The position numbers and the translations under genes are program-made. A stretch of 64,000 nt of DNA. Source: Terribacillus sp. DMT04. Its GTDB lineage: Bacteria > Bacillota > Bacilli > Bacillales > Amphibacillaceae. Of this stretch, positions 43,268 through 52,409 are shown one piece after another. The notes beneath the pieces are model-generated. The model was not told the origin of the DNA. It did not search any database and saw only the letters and a program-made list of their open reading frames with translations. The stretch covers positions 493,501 to 557,500 of the forward strand of contig NZ_CP077639.1 of NCBI RefSeq assembly GCF_019056395.1, written 5' to 3'. Position 1 is the first letter of the stretch. The number at the start of each line of letters is the position of its first letter.

Positions 43268-43543
43268 ATGAAGCATCGCAGAGTGGACGTCTACATCAGT
43301 GATCATTGCAGGCAATGCGATAAAGTAGTACAGCAGCTTGATGAGTGGAATATCTCCTATAATGTAAAGAATGTTACCGATTCGCCAGCTTTATTGAAAG
43401 AAATGCAGGCATATTCCATATACAGCACACCTCTCGTTTTGGTAAATGGGGAGAAAGTGCATGGTTTCCAAAAAGACAGGCTCCAGCAAGTGCTTGGGCT
43501 TATAAATAGAATGCGATCCACTCGGACACAGATTAGTTATTGA
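43268..43543 (+). CDS. Glutaredoxin-like thiol protein
   Basis: The 91-residue protein has a thioredoxin-fold pattern with a CXXC redox site: VDVYISDHCRQCDKVVQQL (about residues 5-23), and the cis-proline in YSTPLVLVNG (about residue 54). It resembles glutaredoxin-like or NrdH-like small proteins, but the CRQC site is unusual and the redox partner is unknown. The ATG at 43268 is preferred, seven bases after AAAGGAGA; an ATG two codons upstream touches that site. A terminator follows the stop. Confidence 0.82.
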   Translation: MKHRRVDVYISDHCRQCDKVVQQLDEWNISYNVKNVTDSPALLKEMQAYSIYSTPLVLVNGEKVHGFQKDRLQQVLGLINRMRSTRTQISY

Positions 43544-43587
43544 AGCAAAAATCAACGGACTCAGCGTGATTTTTGCTTTCTTTTTTG
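43544..43587 (+). terminator. Terminator after the glutaredoxin-like gene
   Basis: AGCAAAAATCA / TGATTTTTGCT (11 bp, 12-base loop) followed by TTCTTTTTT. It starts at the stop codon. Confidence 0.85.
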
Positions 43588-43651
43588 TATAGTTAACGCC
43601 CTTCCTTCGCCCAACATACGATATAGGAGAAATAGGAAAGGCGTGTGGACG

Positions 43652-44161
43652 ATGTACTATTACAATTCGGCAGCGCCGCGCTCCCATACACAGAAACAGC
43701 AGATGAGCGATGGCCGTCAGCGTTATTATTACGAGCCGGTTTACCAGACAAATCCGGCATCGCAGTATTATAATAAAGAACAGATTCAAACAAATGATGG
43801 TGTGGGTGATACGAACAGACAAACCGATCCGTATCTTTTTAACCCATATCCACCTGAGCAATTCAGTCAATGGGGAGAGCAGCAAACGCCGCCCCCGCAG
43901 CAGCCAGCGGCGACACCTTATGAATACTTTAAGAAACCGCCGCTTGCGCCATACTGGCATGCGTACGCCCAGCCGACAAATGTGTATCAGCCTAAACAGC
44001 AAGCACAGCTCACCAAGGGGCTGGCATCCTACTTTCAAGATAAGAATGGACAGATGGATATTAACAAAATGATGTCTACAGTTGGGCAAATGGCGACGAC
44101 AGTCCAGCAAGTTTCGCCTATTGTAAAATCATTAGGCTCTTTTTTAAATATATTGAAATAA
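43652..44161 (+). CDS. YppG-like spore-coat-type protein
   Basis: The 169-residue protein is rich in Tyr, Gln and Pro in its first two thirds (PYEYFKKPPLAPYWH, QPTNVYQPKQQ) and ends in SYFQDKNGQMDINKMMSTVG and a QQVSPIV segment. This layout is seen in YppG and related coat-associated proteins of bacilli. The ATG at 43652 is used, eight bases after AAAGGCG; a GTG at 43643 is also in frame. The role in the spore is inferred from the family. Confidence 0.72.
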   Translation: MYYYNSAAPRSHTQKQQMSDGRQRYYYEPVYQTNPASQYYNKEQIQTNDGVGDTNRQTDPYLFNPYPPEQFSQWGEQQTPPPQQPAATPYEYFKKPPLAPYWHAYAQPTNVYQPKQQAQLTKGLASYFQDKNGQMDINKMMSTVGQMATTVQQVSPIVKSLGSFLNILK

Positions 44162-44187
44162 CACAAAGAGAAAGTGAAGATGATCGA

Positions 44188-44883
44188 ATGACAGGAATAT
44201 TATGTATCCATGGCTTCACCGGCGGGACGTATGAGGTGGAGCCACTTACCCAGTACCTCCGCAAGCAGCATATGGAATGGCAGGTGGAAATGGTTGCGCT
44301 GCCCGGCCATGGTCAGACAGACGAATTGTGTCTAAAGGATGTTGGATATAAAGAGTGGATTCAAGCGGCCGAAGTAGCGTATGAGCGACTGGCAGAAAAT
44401 TGTACGCCTGTTTATATTATTGGATTTTCTATGGGCGGTATGATTGCAAGCCATTTAGCGGCAAAATATGGAGCAGACAAGCTTGTACTGCTTTCCGCTT
44501 CAGGTAAATACCTTAACTGGAAACTGCTAACGTTAGAGGCATTACAGTACATGAAGAAATCATTCTCAGGTGAAATGATGGATGATTTGAATATGCTTCG
44601 GCAAGAGAAACGAGGCAAGGTGCCCCTTCGCGCATTTGTAGAATTTAAAAAGTGTATAGATTATACGAAGAAAGCACTTCCGAATGTTTCTTGTCCGGTT
44701 TTCATTGTCCAGGGAATTCAAGATAGTACGGTCCCGTATCGGACGGTTAAGTATTTGCATAAGCATTTAGGTTCGGCTGATCAGAAGCTGGTGCTGTTTG
44801 ATGAATCAAAGCACTTAATTTGTCTGGGGCCCGATATTGATCAGATCTGCAGCCAAGTCGATGATTTTTTACTGGAGGCTTGA
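44188..44883 (+). CDS. Carboxylesterase of the alpha/beta hydrolase fold
   Basis: The 231-residue protein has an HGFTGGTYEVEPL oxyanion motif, PGHGQTD, the nucleophile elbow GFSMGGMIA (about residue 79), the acid in GIQDSTVPY and the histidine in ESKHLICLG. This is typical of Est30-type carboxylesterases and monoacylglycerol lipases of bacilli, which hydrolyse short to medium acyl esters. The gene is 26 bases after the YppG-like gene. A binding site AAAGTGAAG is weak but present. Confidence 0.86.
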   Translation: MTGILCIHGFTGGTYEVEPLTQYLRKQHMEWQVEMVALPGHGQTDELCLKDVGYKEWIQAAEVAYERLAENCTPVYIIGFSMGGMIASHLAAKYGADKLVLLSASGKYLNWKLLTLEALQYMKKSFSGEMMDDLNMLRQEKRGKVPLRAFVEFKKCIDYTKKALPNVSCPVFIVQGIQDSTVPYRTVKYLHKHLGSADQKLVLFDESKHLICLGPDIDQICSQVDDFLLEA

Positions 44884-45209
44884 AATTTACGTAAGGGTGT
44901 TTAATATCTTTCTCCAGGGAGAAAATAAGAATGAAGCTGAGAATGCCGGTAGACCTGCTGCTTGAAAAGCGAATAGAAGTTTCCAAAATATGTGTTTAAT
45001 TTTGGATGGGCTTTATGAGGCATATGCACGTCTATATACGTGTAATCATAGATATAGGTAGAATTCGGACAAATAGTGTGTTACTATAATTAAATCCAAT
45101 GAATGCTTGCTTAAGGCCTCTTCCTTAGCGTGGAGAAGGCTTTTTTATTGTGTATAACTGCCGTGCTTCATCAGTGAGAACTTTTTTTATATAAAGGAGT
45201 AAATAGAAA
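44884..45209. other. Upstream region and leader of cshA
   Basis: No clear gene is present. A 22-codon frame at 44931-44999 with AGGGAG nine bases upstream is the only candidate peptide. TATAAT at 45085-45090 is a probable -10 box for a leader that runs to cshA. A terminator-like hairpin lies between the two. Confidence 0.5.
45114..45147 (+). terminator. Terminator-like hairpin in the cshA leader
   Basis: GCCTCTTCC / GGAGAAGGC (9 bp with one mismatch and one G-T pair, 7-base loop) is followed by TTTTTTATT. It lies about 65 bases before the cshA start and 25 bases after a probable -10 box, so it could attenuate cshA or end a short RNA. Confidence 0.55.
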
Positions 45210-46712
45210 TTGACAACATTTAGTTCATTAGGTATTTCTGAACCAATTTTAAAAGCATTAGATAAAATGGGGTTTGAAGAAGCGACGCCGATTCAAGCCG
45301 AAACGATTCCTTCCGCACTAGAAGGAAAAGACGTACTAGGTCAAGCGCAGACTGGTACTGGTAAAACTGCTGCCTTCGGTATTCCGATGATCAGCAAAAT
45401 CGATCGTTCTAAACGCCAAATCCAAGGCCTTGTTATTGCACCAACACGTGAGCTTGCTATCCAAGTAGGAGAAGAGCTTCACCGTCTTGGTCAATTCAAA
45501 GGTATTAAAACACTTCCAGTTTATGGCGGTCAGCACATGGAACGTCAGATTCGTGCTCTAAGAGAAGGTCCGCACATCGTAGTTGCGACTCCTGGACGTC
45601 TGCTTGACCATATTCGTCGTAAAACAATTAATTTCAGCGGCGTTCATACTGCTGTATTGGATGAAGCAGATGAAATGCTGAACATGGGCTTCATCGACGA
45701 TATCCGTGAAATCCTTTCTTCTATTCCAGAAGAGCGTCAGACATTGCTGTTCAGTGCAACAATGCCGAAGGAAATCCGTGATATCGGTACAAAACTGATG
45801 AAAGACCCTACAGAAGTCAAAGTAAAAGCAAAAGAGATGACTGTAACAAACATTGATCAGTCTTATATCGAAGTACAAGAAAGACAAAAATTCGATACAC
45901 TTTCAAACTTGCTTGATATTGATGAGCCAAAATTGGCAATCATCTTCGGCAGAACGAAAAAGCGTGTTGATGAAGTAACAGAAGGTTTACAAGCTCGCGG
46001 ATTCCGCGCAGAAGGTATTCATGGCGATCTTACACAAGGCAAGCGTATGTCCGTGTTGAACAAATTTAAAAATGGCCGCGTAGAAGTGTTAGTTGCAACA
46101 GATGTAGCAGCACGTGGTCTTGATATTTCTGGCGTAACGCACGTATATAACTTTGATATTCCGCAGGATCCGGAAAGCTATGTCCACCGTATTGGACGTA
46201 CTGGCCGTGCTGGTAAAGGCGGACAAGCTGTCTCCTTCATCACGCCTAGAGAAGTTCCGCATCTGCACTTGATTGAAAAGACAACTAAGAGCAAGATTGC
46301 GCGTAAAACTGCACCTACAAATGATGAAGCAGCACAAGGTCAGCAGCAGATTGCTATTGAAAAAATGATGCGTACGATTGAAAGCAAAGATTTGCAAGCT
46401 TACAACGACAAAGCAGACGAGCTGATTAATCAGTTTGATGCACAAACAGTTGTTGCAGCTGCATTGAAAATGCTGACAAAAGAACGTCGTAATGCACCGG
46501 TACGCATTACTTCTATCGCTCCAATCAGTGTTAAAGGCAACTTCAAGGATAAGAAAAAATATCGTGGCGGCGGTTCCCGCGGCGGCGACCGACGCAATTC
46601 TGGCGGCGGACGCAGTAACGGCGGCGGTAAATCACGCAGCCGTAATTACCAAGGACAAGGCAAACGCTCTAGTGGCGGCTACCGTGGTAAACGTAATAAC
46701 GAAAATAGTTAA
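45210..46712 (+). CDS. cshA: DEAD-box RNA helicase CshA
   Basis: CshA unwinds RNA in ribosome assembly and mRNA decay and helps growth in the cold. The 500-residue protein has the Q motif ([11 protein letters not shown]), Walker [11 protein letters not shown], motif Ia PTRELAIQV, motif II DEAD (VLDEADEML), motif III SAT, motif V RGLDI and motif [12 protein letters not shown], then a C-terminal RNA-binding extension and a glycine- and arginine-rich tail ([15 protein letters not shown]). The start is TTG with AAAGGAG about 11 bases upstream. It opens the conserved B. subtilis-like gene block. Confidence 0.95.
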   Translation: MTTFSSLGISEPILKALDKMGFEEATPIQAETIPSALEGKDVLGQAQTGTGKTAAFGIPMISKIDRSKRQIQGLVIAPTRELAIQVGEELHRLGQFKGIKTLPVYGGQHMERQIRALREGPHIVVATPGRLLDHIRRKTINFSGVHTAVLDEADEMLNMGFIDDIREILSSIPEERQTLLFSATMPKEIRDIGTKLMKDPTEVKVKAKEMTVTNIDQSYIEVQERQKFDTLSNLLDIDEPKLAIIFGRTKKRVDEVTEGLQARGFRAEGIHGDLTQGKRMSVLNKFKNGRVEVLVATDVAARGLDISGVTHVYNFDIPQDPESYVHRIGRTGRAGKGGQAVSFITPREVPHLHLIEKTTKSKIARKTAPTNDEAAQGQQQIAIEKMMRTIESKDLQAYNDKADELINQFDAQTVVAAALKMLTKERRNAPVRITSIAPISVKGNFKDKKKYRGGGSRGGDRRNSGGGRSNGGGKSRSRNYQGQGKRSSGGYRGKRNNENS

Positions 46713-46719
46713 TTCTAAG

Positions 46720-46751
46720 ACAGACACCAGCATTGGTGTCTGTTTTTTTTG
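46720..46751 (+). terminator. Terminator after cshA
   Basis: ACAGACACCA / TGGTGTCTGT (10 bp, 4-base loop) followed by T8. Confidence 0.92.
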
Positions 46752-46812
46752 TTGTTTTTGAAACAAATTACCATTTTTATCGTATGATGAAACGAGGAAG
46801 TGAGGGAATCTA

Positions 46813-47292
46813 ATGAAAAGAGAACCACAAAACAGAATTGCTGCCAGTGCTAAGAAGGTCTGGCGGATTAATGCGGGGATTTCCGTACTGGTGCTAGCAA
46901 TTGCGGCAGGTGTGCTGACCTATTTTATGGGTGATTGGTCTATTCCAGCATATATTATCTATCTGGGATGGGCATTCATTGCATTGGTCTCCTGTATCTT
47001 TATTTGGCTGCTTCCGGGTATTCGCTGGAGAAGGTGGCGTTATGAAGTTTTTGAACAGGAAATATACATACAGCATGGTATCTTTATTGTCACCCAAACA
47101 ATTGTGCCAATGATTCGCGTACAGCATGTCGATACGGAACAAGGACCGGTACTAAAAGGATTTAAATTAGCAACCGTATCTATTTCAACAGCAGCAACAA
47201 CACATCAGATACCGGCTTTACTATTGGAGGAAGCACTAGAGCTGCGCGATCGCATTGGAACGCTGGCTCGTGTGGAGGAAGATGATGTCTGA
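46813..47292 (+). CDS. ydbS: bPH2 membrane protein YdbS
   Basis: The 159-residue protein has two membrane helices (about residues 22-42 and 48-68) and a bacterial PH-type (bPH2/DUF304) domain with WRRWRYEVFEQEIYIQHGIF and PMIRVQHVDTEQGP. YdbS and YdbT are linked to resistance to antimicrobial peptides in some bacilli, but the mechanism is not known. It follows cshA and its terminator, and overlaps ydbT by eight bases, so the two are co-translated. Confidence 0.9.
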   Translation: MKREPQNRIAASAKKVWRINAGISVLVLAIAAGVLTYFMGDWSIPAYIIYLGWAFIALVSCIFIWLLPGIRWRRWRYEVFEQEIYIQHGIFIVTQTIVPMIRVQHVDTEQGPVLKGFKLATVSISTAATTHQIPALLLEEALELRDRIGTLARVEEDDV

Positions 47293-48727
47293 ACCAAAAC
47301 GCATGCACCCAATCAGTATCGTTCTTCTGATGTTGAAGTTAATCAAAGATGCCATCATACCATTAGTTTTAGGCTTTATAGCGTTCTTTCGAAATCTGAG
47401 TGAAATGTTTTGGTGGAGTCCTTTTGCGCTTATTGGAGCAGTACTGTTAGTAAGCGGACTTGCAGCTTTTCTCCATTGGTACCGTTTTACGTATCGGATA
47501 GAAGCAGATGAATTACGCCTGGAATCAGGGTTTTTTGTTCGGAAAAAGCGCTATATTTCCAAACATCGGATTCATTCTGTAAATACAAGTGCCAATATCT
47601 TGCATCGGCTTTTCGGTATCGTGAAGCTGGAAGTGCAAACAGCAGGCGGCGGGAATAAGGCAGAAGGTAAAATAGGGGCTCTTTCCAAAGAGGATGCTGC
47701 TGCTATTCTTCAGTTTGTAAAACGAAAGGAACAGGAAGATGATGGAATTACTGAATTAAAGGAGGATCTTCTTTCCGAGAAGCAGGCGGGTTATCAACTT
47801 AGTTTCCAGCGTCTATTAGCTGCCGCTGCCACTTCAGGAGGGACAGGTGTTTTTTTCGGTTTTCTGTTTACTATAACACAGCAGTTAGATAATATTGCCG
47901 ACTTCGATATCTACTCTTTTGCTTTTGATTGGCTGTTGGAACAAAGCCTTGTGTTATCTATTCTGTTCGTTATCGGCAGTCTGGCAATTACATGGATGAT
48001 AGCGATGGTCGGGACAATTCTTAAATATTGTTTCTTCGAGATATCCAAGCAAGGAGAGGAATTATTTGTCCGACGAGGTTTATTGGAGAAACGAGAAATC
48101 ACCATTCCGCTGCATCGTATTCAGGCGTTGAAAATCGAAGAAAATATTTTCCGACAGCCATTGGGCTTACTGGCAGTTAGTGCAGAGATTGCAGGAGGAG
48201 CGGAATCGGATAAACACAATTTCTCAACGATTCTCTTCCCGCTGCTGAAGCGGTCTGAACTGCAGCAATTCTTGGAAGAGATAGTACCAGGATATGTGAC
48301 AGAGACGGCATTCCGAAAACCTCCGAAACGAGCCTGGCTGCGTTATGCTTTCGTACCGACACTAATTTCTGTGCTCATAACGGGGGTTCTGGTGTACTTC
48401 TTAAACTGGTATGGCCTTCTTGCTATTCTGTTAATTTTACTTACAGTCTGGTTCTGTGTGTTGGATTATAAAGATGCCGGTGTTTCTTGGACAGCTGATA
48501 TGCTGACGATGCGCTACCGCGAATTGTCACGTGTTACGGTTCATGTGCCGCGTAAAAAAGTGCAGGCATTTCGCGAATCACAGCATTATTTTCAATCAAA
48601 AAAACAATTAGAGTCGGTGAAAATTTCAGTTGCTTCAGGCGGAGCGGCGGGCAGCAGTTTTAAAGTAAAGCATTTGGCGGAAGAGGATGCGCAGGCAGCT
48701 GCCGATTGGTACTCTTTTCGCAGCTAA
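47285..48727 (+). CDS. ydbT: bPH2 membrane protein YdbT
   Basis: The 480-residue protein repeats the bPH2 theme: several pairs of membrane helices with three PH-type segments, seen at YRIEADELRLESGFF, EELFVRRGLLEKREITIP and the end (DMLTMRYRELSRVTVHVP). The double ATG at 47282/47285 follows GGAGG; the second, at six bases, is chosen. It is the usual partner of YdbS, and the order ydbS-ydbT is conserved in Bacillus. The function is unknown beyond a possible cell-envelope role. Confidence 0.9.
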   Translation: MSEPKRMHPISIVLLMLKLIKDAIIPLVLGFIAFFRNLSEMFWWSPFALIGAVLLVSGLAAFLHWYRFTYRIEADELRLESGFFVRKKRYISKHRIHSVNTSANILHRLFGIVKLEVQTAGGGNKAEGKIGALSKEDAAAILQFVKRKEQEDDGITELKEDLLSEKQAGYQLSFQRLLAAAATSGGTGVFFGFLFTITQQLDNIADFDIYSFAFDWLLEQSLVLSILFVIGSLAITWMIAMVGTILKYCFFEISKQGEELFVRRGLLEKREITIPLHRIQALKIEENIFRQPLGLLAVSAEIAGGAESDKHNFSTILFPLLKRSELQQFLEEIVPGYVTETAFRKPPKRAWLRYAFVPTLISVLITGVLVYFLNWYGLLAILLILLTVWFCVLDYKDAGVSWTADMLTMRYRELSRVTVHVPRKKVQAFRESQHYFQSKKQLESVKISVASGGAAGSSFKVKHLAEEDAQAAADWYSFRS

Positions 48728-48741
48728 GGAGGATATAAAAC

Positions 48742-49455
48742 TTGCAAGATATTGAATTAGGACTAACGAAAATAGAAAGAGCGGCCATACATGTTATACC
48801 GCCTATTTTAGGGGCGATTTTAGGCTGGTATTTGCCGGTAATTGCGAAATGGATACTAAAGCTGCCTTGGCTTCCGCTTGAAGATCTTGTTGAAAAGATT
48901 GCTTCGTATTCAGGGATAACAGCTTCTGCTATCTTATGCATAGTAGGTGCAGTTGCTGGGATAGCTCTATCTCAATTCATTTTCTATGAAACATTAACGG
49001 TCATCATTAATAAAGAAGCTGTCTTGCTTAAGATTAGGAAAACAAAAGACAACTTTCGAAAACAAGATATTCAGTCCGTCTATTTGGAGGGTAAGTCACT
49101 CGTCCTAGTAGGGCGGCAAGATAATGAGATGTACAAAGAAGCATATGATGCCAATAAAGAGAAGCTTGCGCAAGCTTTTCTCTCCCTAGGCTATCCATGG
49201 TTTTATGACGATCCTTATTTGGCGGCTTATCGCCGTTGGGAAGAGAGTGATTTACAAGTACCAGCAGCTGCGCATAGCTTGCTTCGTGCTAGAAAAGATT
49301 ATCTCAAGGATGACGAAGATTCAAAAGCGAGACAGTTACAAAAGGATTTAGCTAAAATGGGAATAGCAATTAAAGATCGTAAAGGTGGTCAGTATATCCG
49401 CCTCGACCATACGCTGTCTCAAAATGAACAAAATGAGTATCATGATATAAAATAA
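48742..49455 (+). CDS. YqeB-like membrane protein
   Basis: The 237-residue protein has two N-terminal membrane helices (about residues 14-38 and 58-82), a PH-like segment (VIINKEAVLLKIRKTKDNFRKQDIQSVYLEG) written here only as an outline, and a soluble C-terminal region ending YIRLDHTLS. It resembles the YqeB family of bacilli, whose function is unknown. The start is TTG with AAGGAGG upstream. It lies directly after ydbT and probably belongs to the same transcript. In B. subtilis no such gene is at this position, so it is an insertion relative to that block. Confidence 0.7.
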   Translation: MQDIELGLTKIERAAIHVIPPILGAILGWYLPVIAKWILKLPWLPLEDLVEKIASYSGITASAILCIVGAVAGIALSQFIFYETLTVIINKEAVLLKIRKTKDNFRKQDIQSVYLEGKSLVLVGRQDNEMYKEAYDANKEKLAQAFLSLGYPWFYDDPYLAAYRRWEESDLQVPAAAHSLLRARKDYLKDDEDSKARQLQKDLAKMGIAIKDRKGGQYIRLDHTLSQNEQNEYHDIK

Positions 49456-49485
49456 ACCGGGAGGCGGATGTCTCCCGGTTTATTT
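49454..49485. terminator. Bidirectional terminator
   Basis: AAACCGGGAG / CTCCCGGTTT (10 bp, 8-base loop) between the YqeB-like gene and the convergent rhomboid gene. Confidence 0.88.
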
Positions 49486-49496
49486 CTGTTATTTCA

Positions 49497-50273
49497 TTAA
49501 GTCATATAATCGTAAATTGCGATAAGCACTAAGGCTGCAATGATAATCCATAAAATAGGTTTTTTGTTCGTTTGTTTTCCGTAAGGCCGCTTTTTCCAGC
49601 GATTAGGATCAAAGCCTTCATCTCCTTCACGCGCTTTGGGACGTTTATTTCGGTAAACGGAGAATGGCTGTGCTTTTAGGAGGAAAAGCGGTGCCAGAAT
49701 AAATCCTGCTACCGCGCCTGCTAGATGAGCGGTAAGGTTGATATTGGCAGAAAACAGCGACATGACCACACCGATAATGAAGATAATAACAACTAATTGA
49801 GCATTAGCTGCATCAATCAAGTGCTTGCGGAAATAAACCATGAACAAGTAAGTGCCGAATAATCCGTAGATAGCACCAGACGCACCGATGTGGCTTACAA
49901 AGCTGTAAGGATCCAGTGCATATGTGACGACATTGCCAATAATCCCAGTTAGTAAATAAATCAGGATGAATCTTAGTTTGCCAAGCATTTGTTCCAAGGC
50001 TGGACCAAAAATAACAAGCGAAAAACAGTTGAATAAAACATGAGAGATACTGCCTGGCGCATGCAAGAAAACGGGGCTGACAAGCCGCCAATATTCTCCG
50101 TAAGAGATGAGCAAGTTTACACCAGCACCCCACTGGTAAATGCTATTGCCCAATGGATTGGAAAATAAGCCAGTAATAATCCAAAGCAGCAAGTTGATTG
50201 CTACAATCGAGCTAATAACAGGGTATGCATATAGATATTCTTTAAAGCTCTCCGTTCTGCGGAACAAGATCAT
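49497..50273 (-). CDS. Rhomboid-family intramembrane serine protease
   Basis: The 258-residue protein has six to seven membrane helices with the rhomboid active site: Ser132 in GASGAIYG, His183 in AHLAGAVAG, and HVLFNCFSLVIFGP with the oxyanion Asn. It cleaves membrane proteins within the lipid bilayer; substrates are unknown. The C-terminal part has a charged cytosolic stretch (KRPKAREGDEGFDPNRW) and one last helix. It corresponds in position to ydcA of B. subtilis, next to acpS, and it is transcribed divergently from acpS. Confidence 0.9.
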   Translation of the reverse strand: MILFRRTESFKEYLYAYPVISSIVAINLLLWIITGLFSNPLGNSIYQWGAGVNLLISYGEYWRLVSPVFLHAPGSISHVLFNCFSLVIFGPALEQMLGKLRFILIYLLTGIIGNVVTYALDPYSFVSHIGASGAIYGLFGTYLFMVYFRKHLIDAANAQLVVIIFIIGVVMSLFSANINLTAHLAGAVAGFILAPLFLLKAQPFSVYRNKRPKAREGDEGFDPNRWKKRPYGKQTNKKPILWIIIAALVLIAIYDYMT

Positions 50274-50420
50274 TCCTCCTTCATAGCTTTCATAGGTTAA
50301 AGCTTAGCGTATAACAATAAAAAATGCTTGTCATAACATCTTATATCTTTTCTCCCTGCTTTTATACATATAGGGTACAATACACGATAGAGAATCTGTA
50401 CGAAAGGAGGTTGTCCGACG

Positions 50421-50786
50421 GTGATAAAGGGTATCGGATTAGATATTACAGAGTTAGCACGAATTGAAAAAGCAATCCAGCGCAATGAGCGGATTTTGGA
50501 TAGGATACTGACAAACCAAGAAAAAGCGCACTATCAAAAACTGACGTCCGAGAAACGAAAAGCGGAATTCGCCGCAGGGCGTTTCGCTGCAAAGGAAGCT
50601 TATGCAAAAGCACGCGGAACAGGCTTAGGAAGACTTAGTCTGCAAGATATTGAGGTTTTACCGAACAAAGCCGGCGCGCCTGTTCTGCAAGCAGCAGATC
50701 AAGAAGCGGGAGAACACTTTTTCTTATCAATTACACATTCAGATGCATATGCTGCAGCACAAGTAATCATCACGCAAGACAAATAG
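50421..50786 (+). CDS. acpS: Holo-[acyl-carrier-protein] synthase
   Basis: AcpS moves the 4'-phosphopantetheine arm of coenzyme A to acyl carrier protein, which fatty acid synthesis needs. The 121-residue protein has both family motifs: GIGLDITELARIE at the start, with the magnesium ligand Asp, and RFAAKEAYAKARGTG (about residue 54). The start is GTG with AAAGGAGG 10 bases upstream. It is the first gene of a plus-strand run through nnr, the lipoprotein gene and alr. Confidence 0.95.
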   Translation: MIKGIGLDITELARIEKAIQRNERILDRILTNQEKAHYQKLTSEKRKAEFAAGRFAAKEAYAKARGTGLGRLSLQDIEVLPNKAGAPVLQAADQEAGEHFFLSITHSDAYAAAQVIITQDK

Positions 50787-50847
50787 ACTTGTCTGCATAT
50801 TTCTTGGACATGTCTCATAAATTGTAGTGCGGGTAGGAGGGAACAGC

Positions 50848-52359
50848 GTGTATATTGTCACCGCAAAGGAAATGTACGAAGTAGATCGTTATGCGATGGA
50901 GGATATCGGAATTAGCGGCAGCATCTTAATGGAATCTGCTGGCCGGGCAATTGCTGAGAAAATGAAACCGCTGATCGGAACCACGGACCGAATTTTTGTC
51001 CTCTGTGGGTCTGGCAATAATGGCGGCGATGGATACGTTGTAGCTAGAACGCTTTTAAATGAAGGGTATGATGTGACGGCTGTGCAAGTCGGCCGTAATT
51101 TAACGGCAGATGCGGCACTGTGCCAGCAGTTATATAACCGGCTTGGCGGCCATGTAGCGGATGTGGAGGCAGACACATTTCAGTCCTCATTAGATTCGGC
51201 TGATGTTATTATTGATGCCATGTTAGGCTTAGGTGTACGGGGTGAGTTGCGCAGTCCGTATACCGAAACCATTCAAGCAGTTAACAGTACAGATGCCCTT
51301 GTTTTAGCTGTTGACTTGCCTTCTGGTGTCCCAGCTGATGATGCAGCCGATTTTCAAGAAGCCTTACAAGCAGATTACACCTTTATTATAGAAGCACCAA
51401 AGCCTACTGCTTTTATCCAGAAGACGGCTCCGTTTTATGGAAAGTGGGAAACGGTATCCATTGGCCTGCCAGCTGCTTACTTAGGCAGACAAGCTGGTGC
51501 ACGAACATGGACAAAAGAGGACGTGAAGCGGACATTCCCTGTTCGGCAGTCTTTCTCTCATAAAGGGACGAATGGGAAGGGCTTCCTCATTGGGGGAGGA
51601 ACAGAGATGCCGGGATCAGTCACTATGGCTAGCATGGCTGCGCTTCGGGCTGGTGCAGGTTTACTTACTGTCGGCACGCTTCCGCAGGTCATTCCGTCTG
51701 TTCTATCTCACTTGGCAGAAGCAACATTTACTAGCCTTGCTGGAGAAAACGGTGTACTAGTGGATACGGAGAGCTTAGATGTGAGCCCATACGATGCAGT
51801 AGTTGCCGGAATGGGGATGGGCAGAGGAGAAGATACCGCAGCGCTTACGAAAAGAGTGCTGGAACAAGCAGAGGTTCCTGTTCTGTTAGATGCTGATGGC
51901 TTATATCATATTAAATCTGACTTGGAGATCCTGCGGAATAGACAAGCACCGACCATTTTAACGCCGCACCCTGGAGAAATGGCGATGCTCTTGGATATGA
52001 AAGTGCCTGAGCTTCTTGAGCAGCCATTTGAACTGGCCCGGAAATTTGCGACTGTCTATCAGGTCTATCTCGTGCTGAAGGGAACGTATACAATCGTTAC
52101 CGCACCTGATGGCACCCAGCTTGTCAATACAACGGGCAACCCTGGTTTGGGGAAAGGCGGCAGCGGTGATGTTCTTTCCGGTATCCTGCTAGCCATGCTC
52201 ATGCAGCATGAAGATCCTCTGGAAGCTATTGCAAACGGTGTCTATGTCCATGGAAAAGCGGCGGATGTCTTGGTAGAAGATACGCATTCGCAGCAAGATC
52301 TTTTGGCAACAGACCTGATGAAAGGGCTGGCCAAAGTCTTTCGTGACATTTCCTTATAA
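50848..52359 (+). CDS. nnrD: Bifunctional NAD(P)HX epimerase/dehydratase
   Basis: This repair enzyme restores damaged, hydrated NADH and NADPH. The 503-residue protein fuses an N-terminal epimerase domain (CGSGNNGGDGYVVAR, about residue 50; VDLPSGVPAD) to a C-terminal ribokinase-like dehydratase domain (GGGTEMPGSVTMA and GNPGLGKGGSGDVLSG). The GTG at 50848, seven bases after GGAGG, gives a start at VYIVTAKEM, the usual N terminus; a longer frame from 50827 overlaps the binding site. In many bacilli the gene lies next to acpS, as here. Confidence 0.93.
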   Translation: MYIVTAKEMYEVDRYAMEDIGISGSILMESAGRAIAEKMKPLIGTTDRIFVLCGSGNNGGDGYVVARTLLNEGYDVTAVQVGRNLTADAALCQQLYNRLGGHVADVEADTFQSSLDSADVIIDAMLGLGVRGELRSPYTETIQAVNSTDALVLAVDLPSGVPADDAADFQEALQADYTFIIEAPKPTAFIQKTAPFYGKWETVSIGLPAAYLGRQAGARTWTKEDVKRTFPVRQSFSHKGTNGKGFLIGGGTEMPGSVTMASMAALRAGAGLLTVGTLPQVIPSVLSHLAEATFTSLAGENGVLVDTESLDVSPYDAVVAGMGMGRGEDTAALTKRVLEQAEVPVLLDADGLYHIKSDLEILRNRQAPTILTPHPGEMAMLLDMKVPELLEQPFELARKFATVYQVYLVLKGTYTIVTAPDGTQLVNTTGNPGLGKGGSGDVLSGILLAMLMQHEDPLEAIANGVYVHGKAADVLVEDTHSQQDLLATDLMKGLAKVFRDISL

Positions 52360-52409
52360 CGGTGGCATGTTCTCTTTGTTCGCTGTATAGCTGACAAAGG
52401 AGTGTGACC

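Noticed and set aside
44931..44999. 22-codon frame upstream of cshA
   Set aside because: It is too short and unsupported to annotate. It has a fair binding site and is mentioned with the leader.
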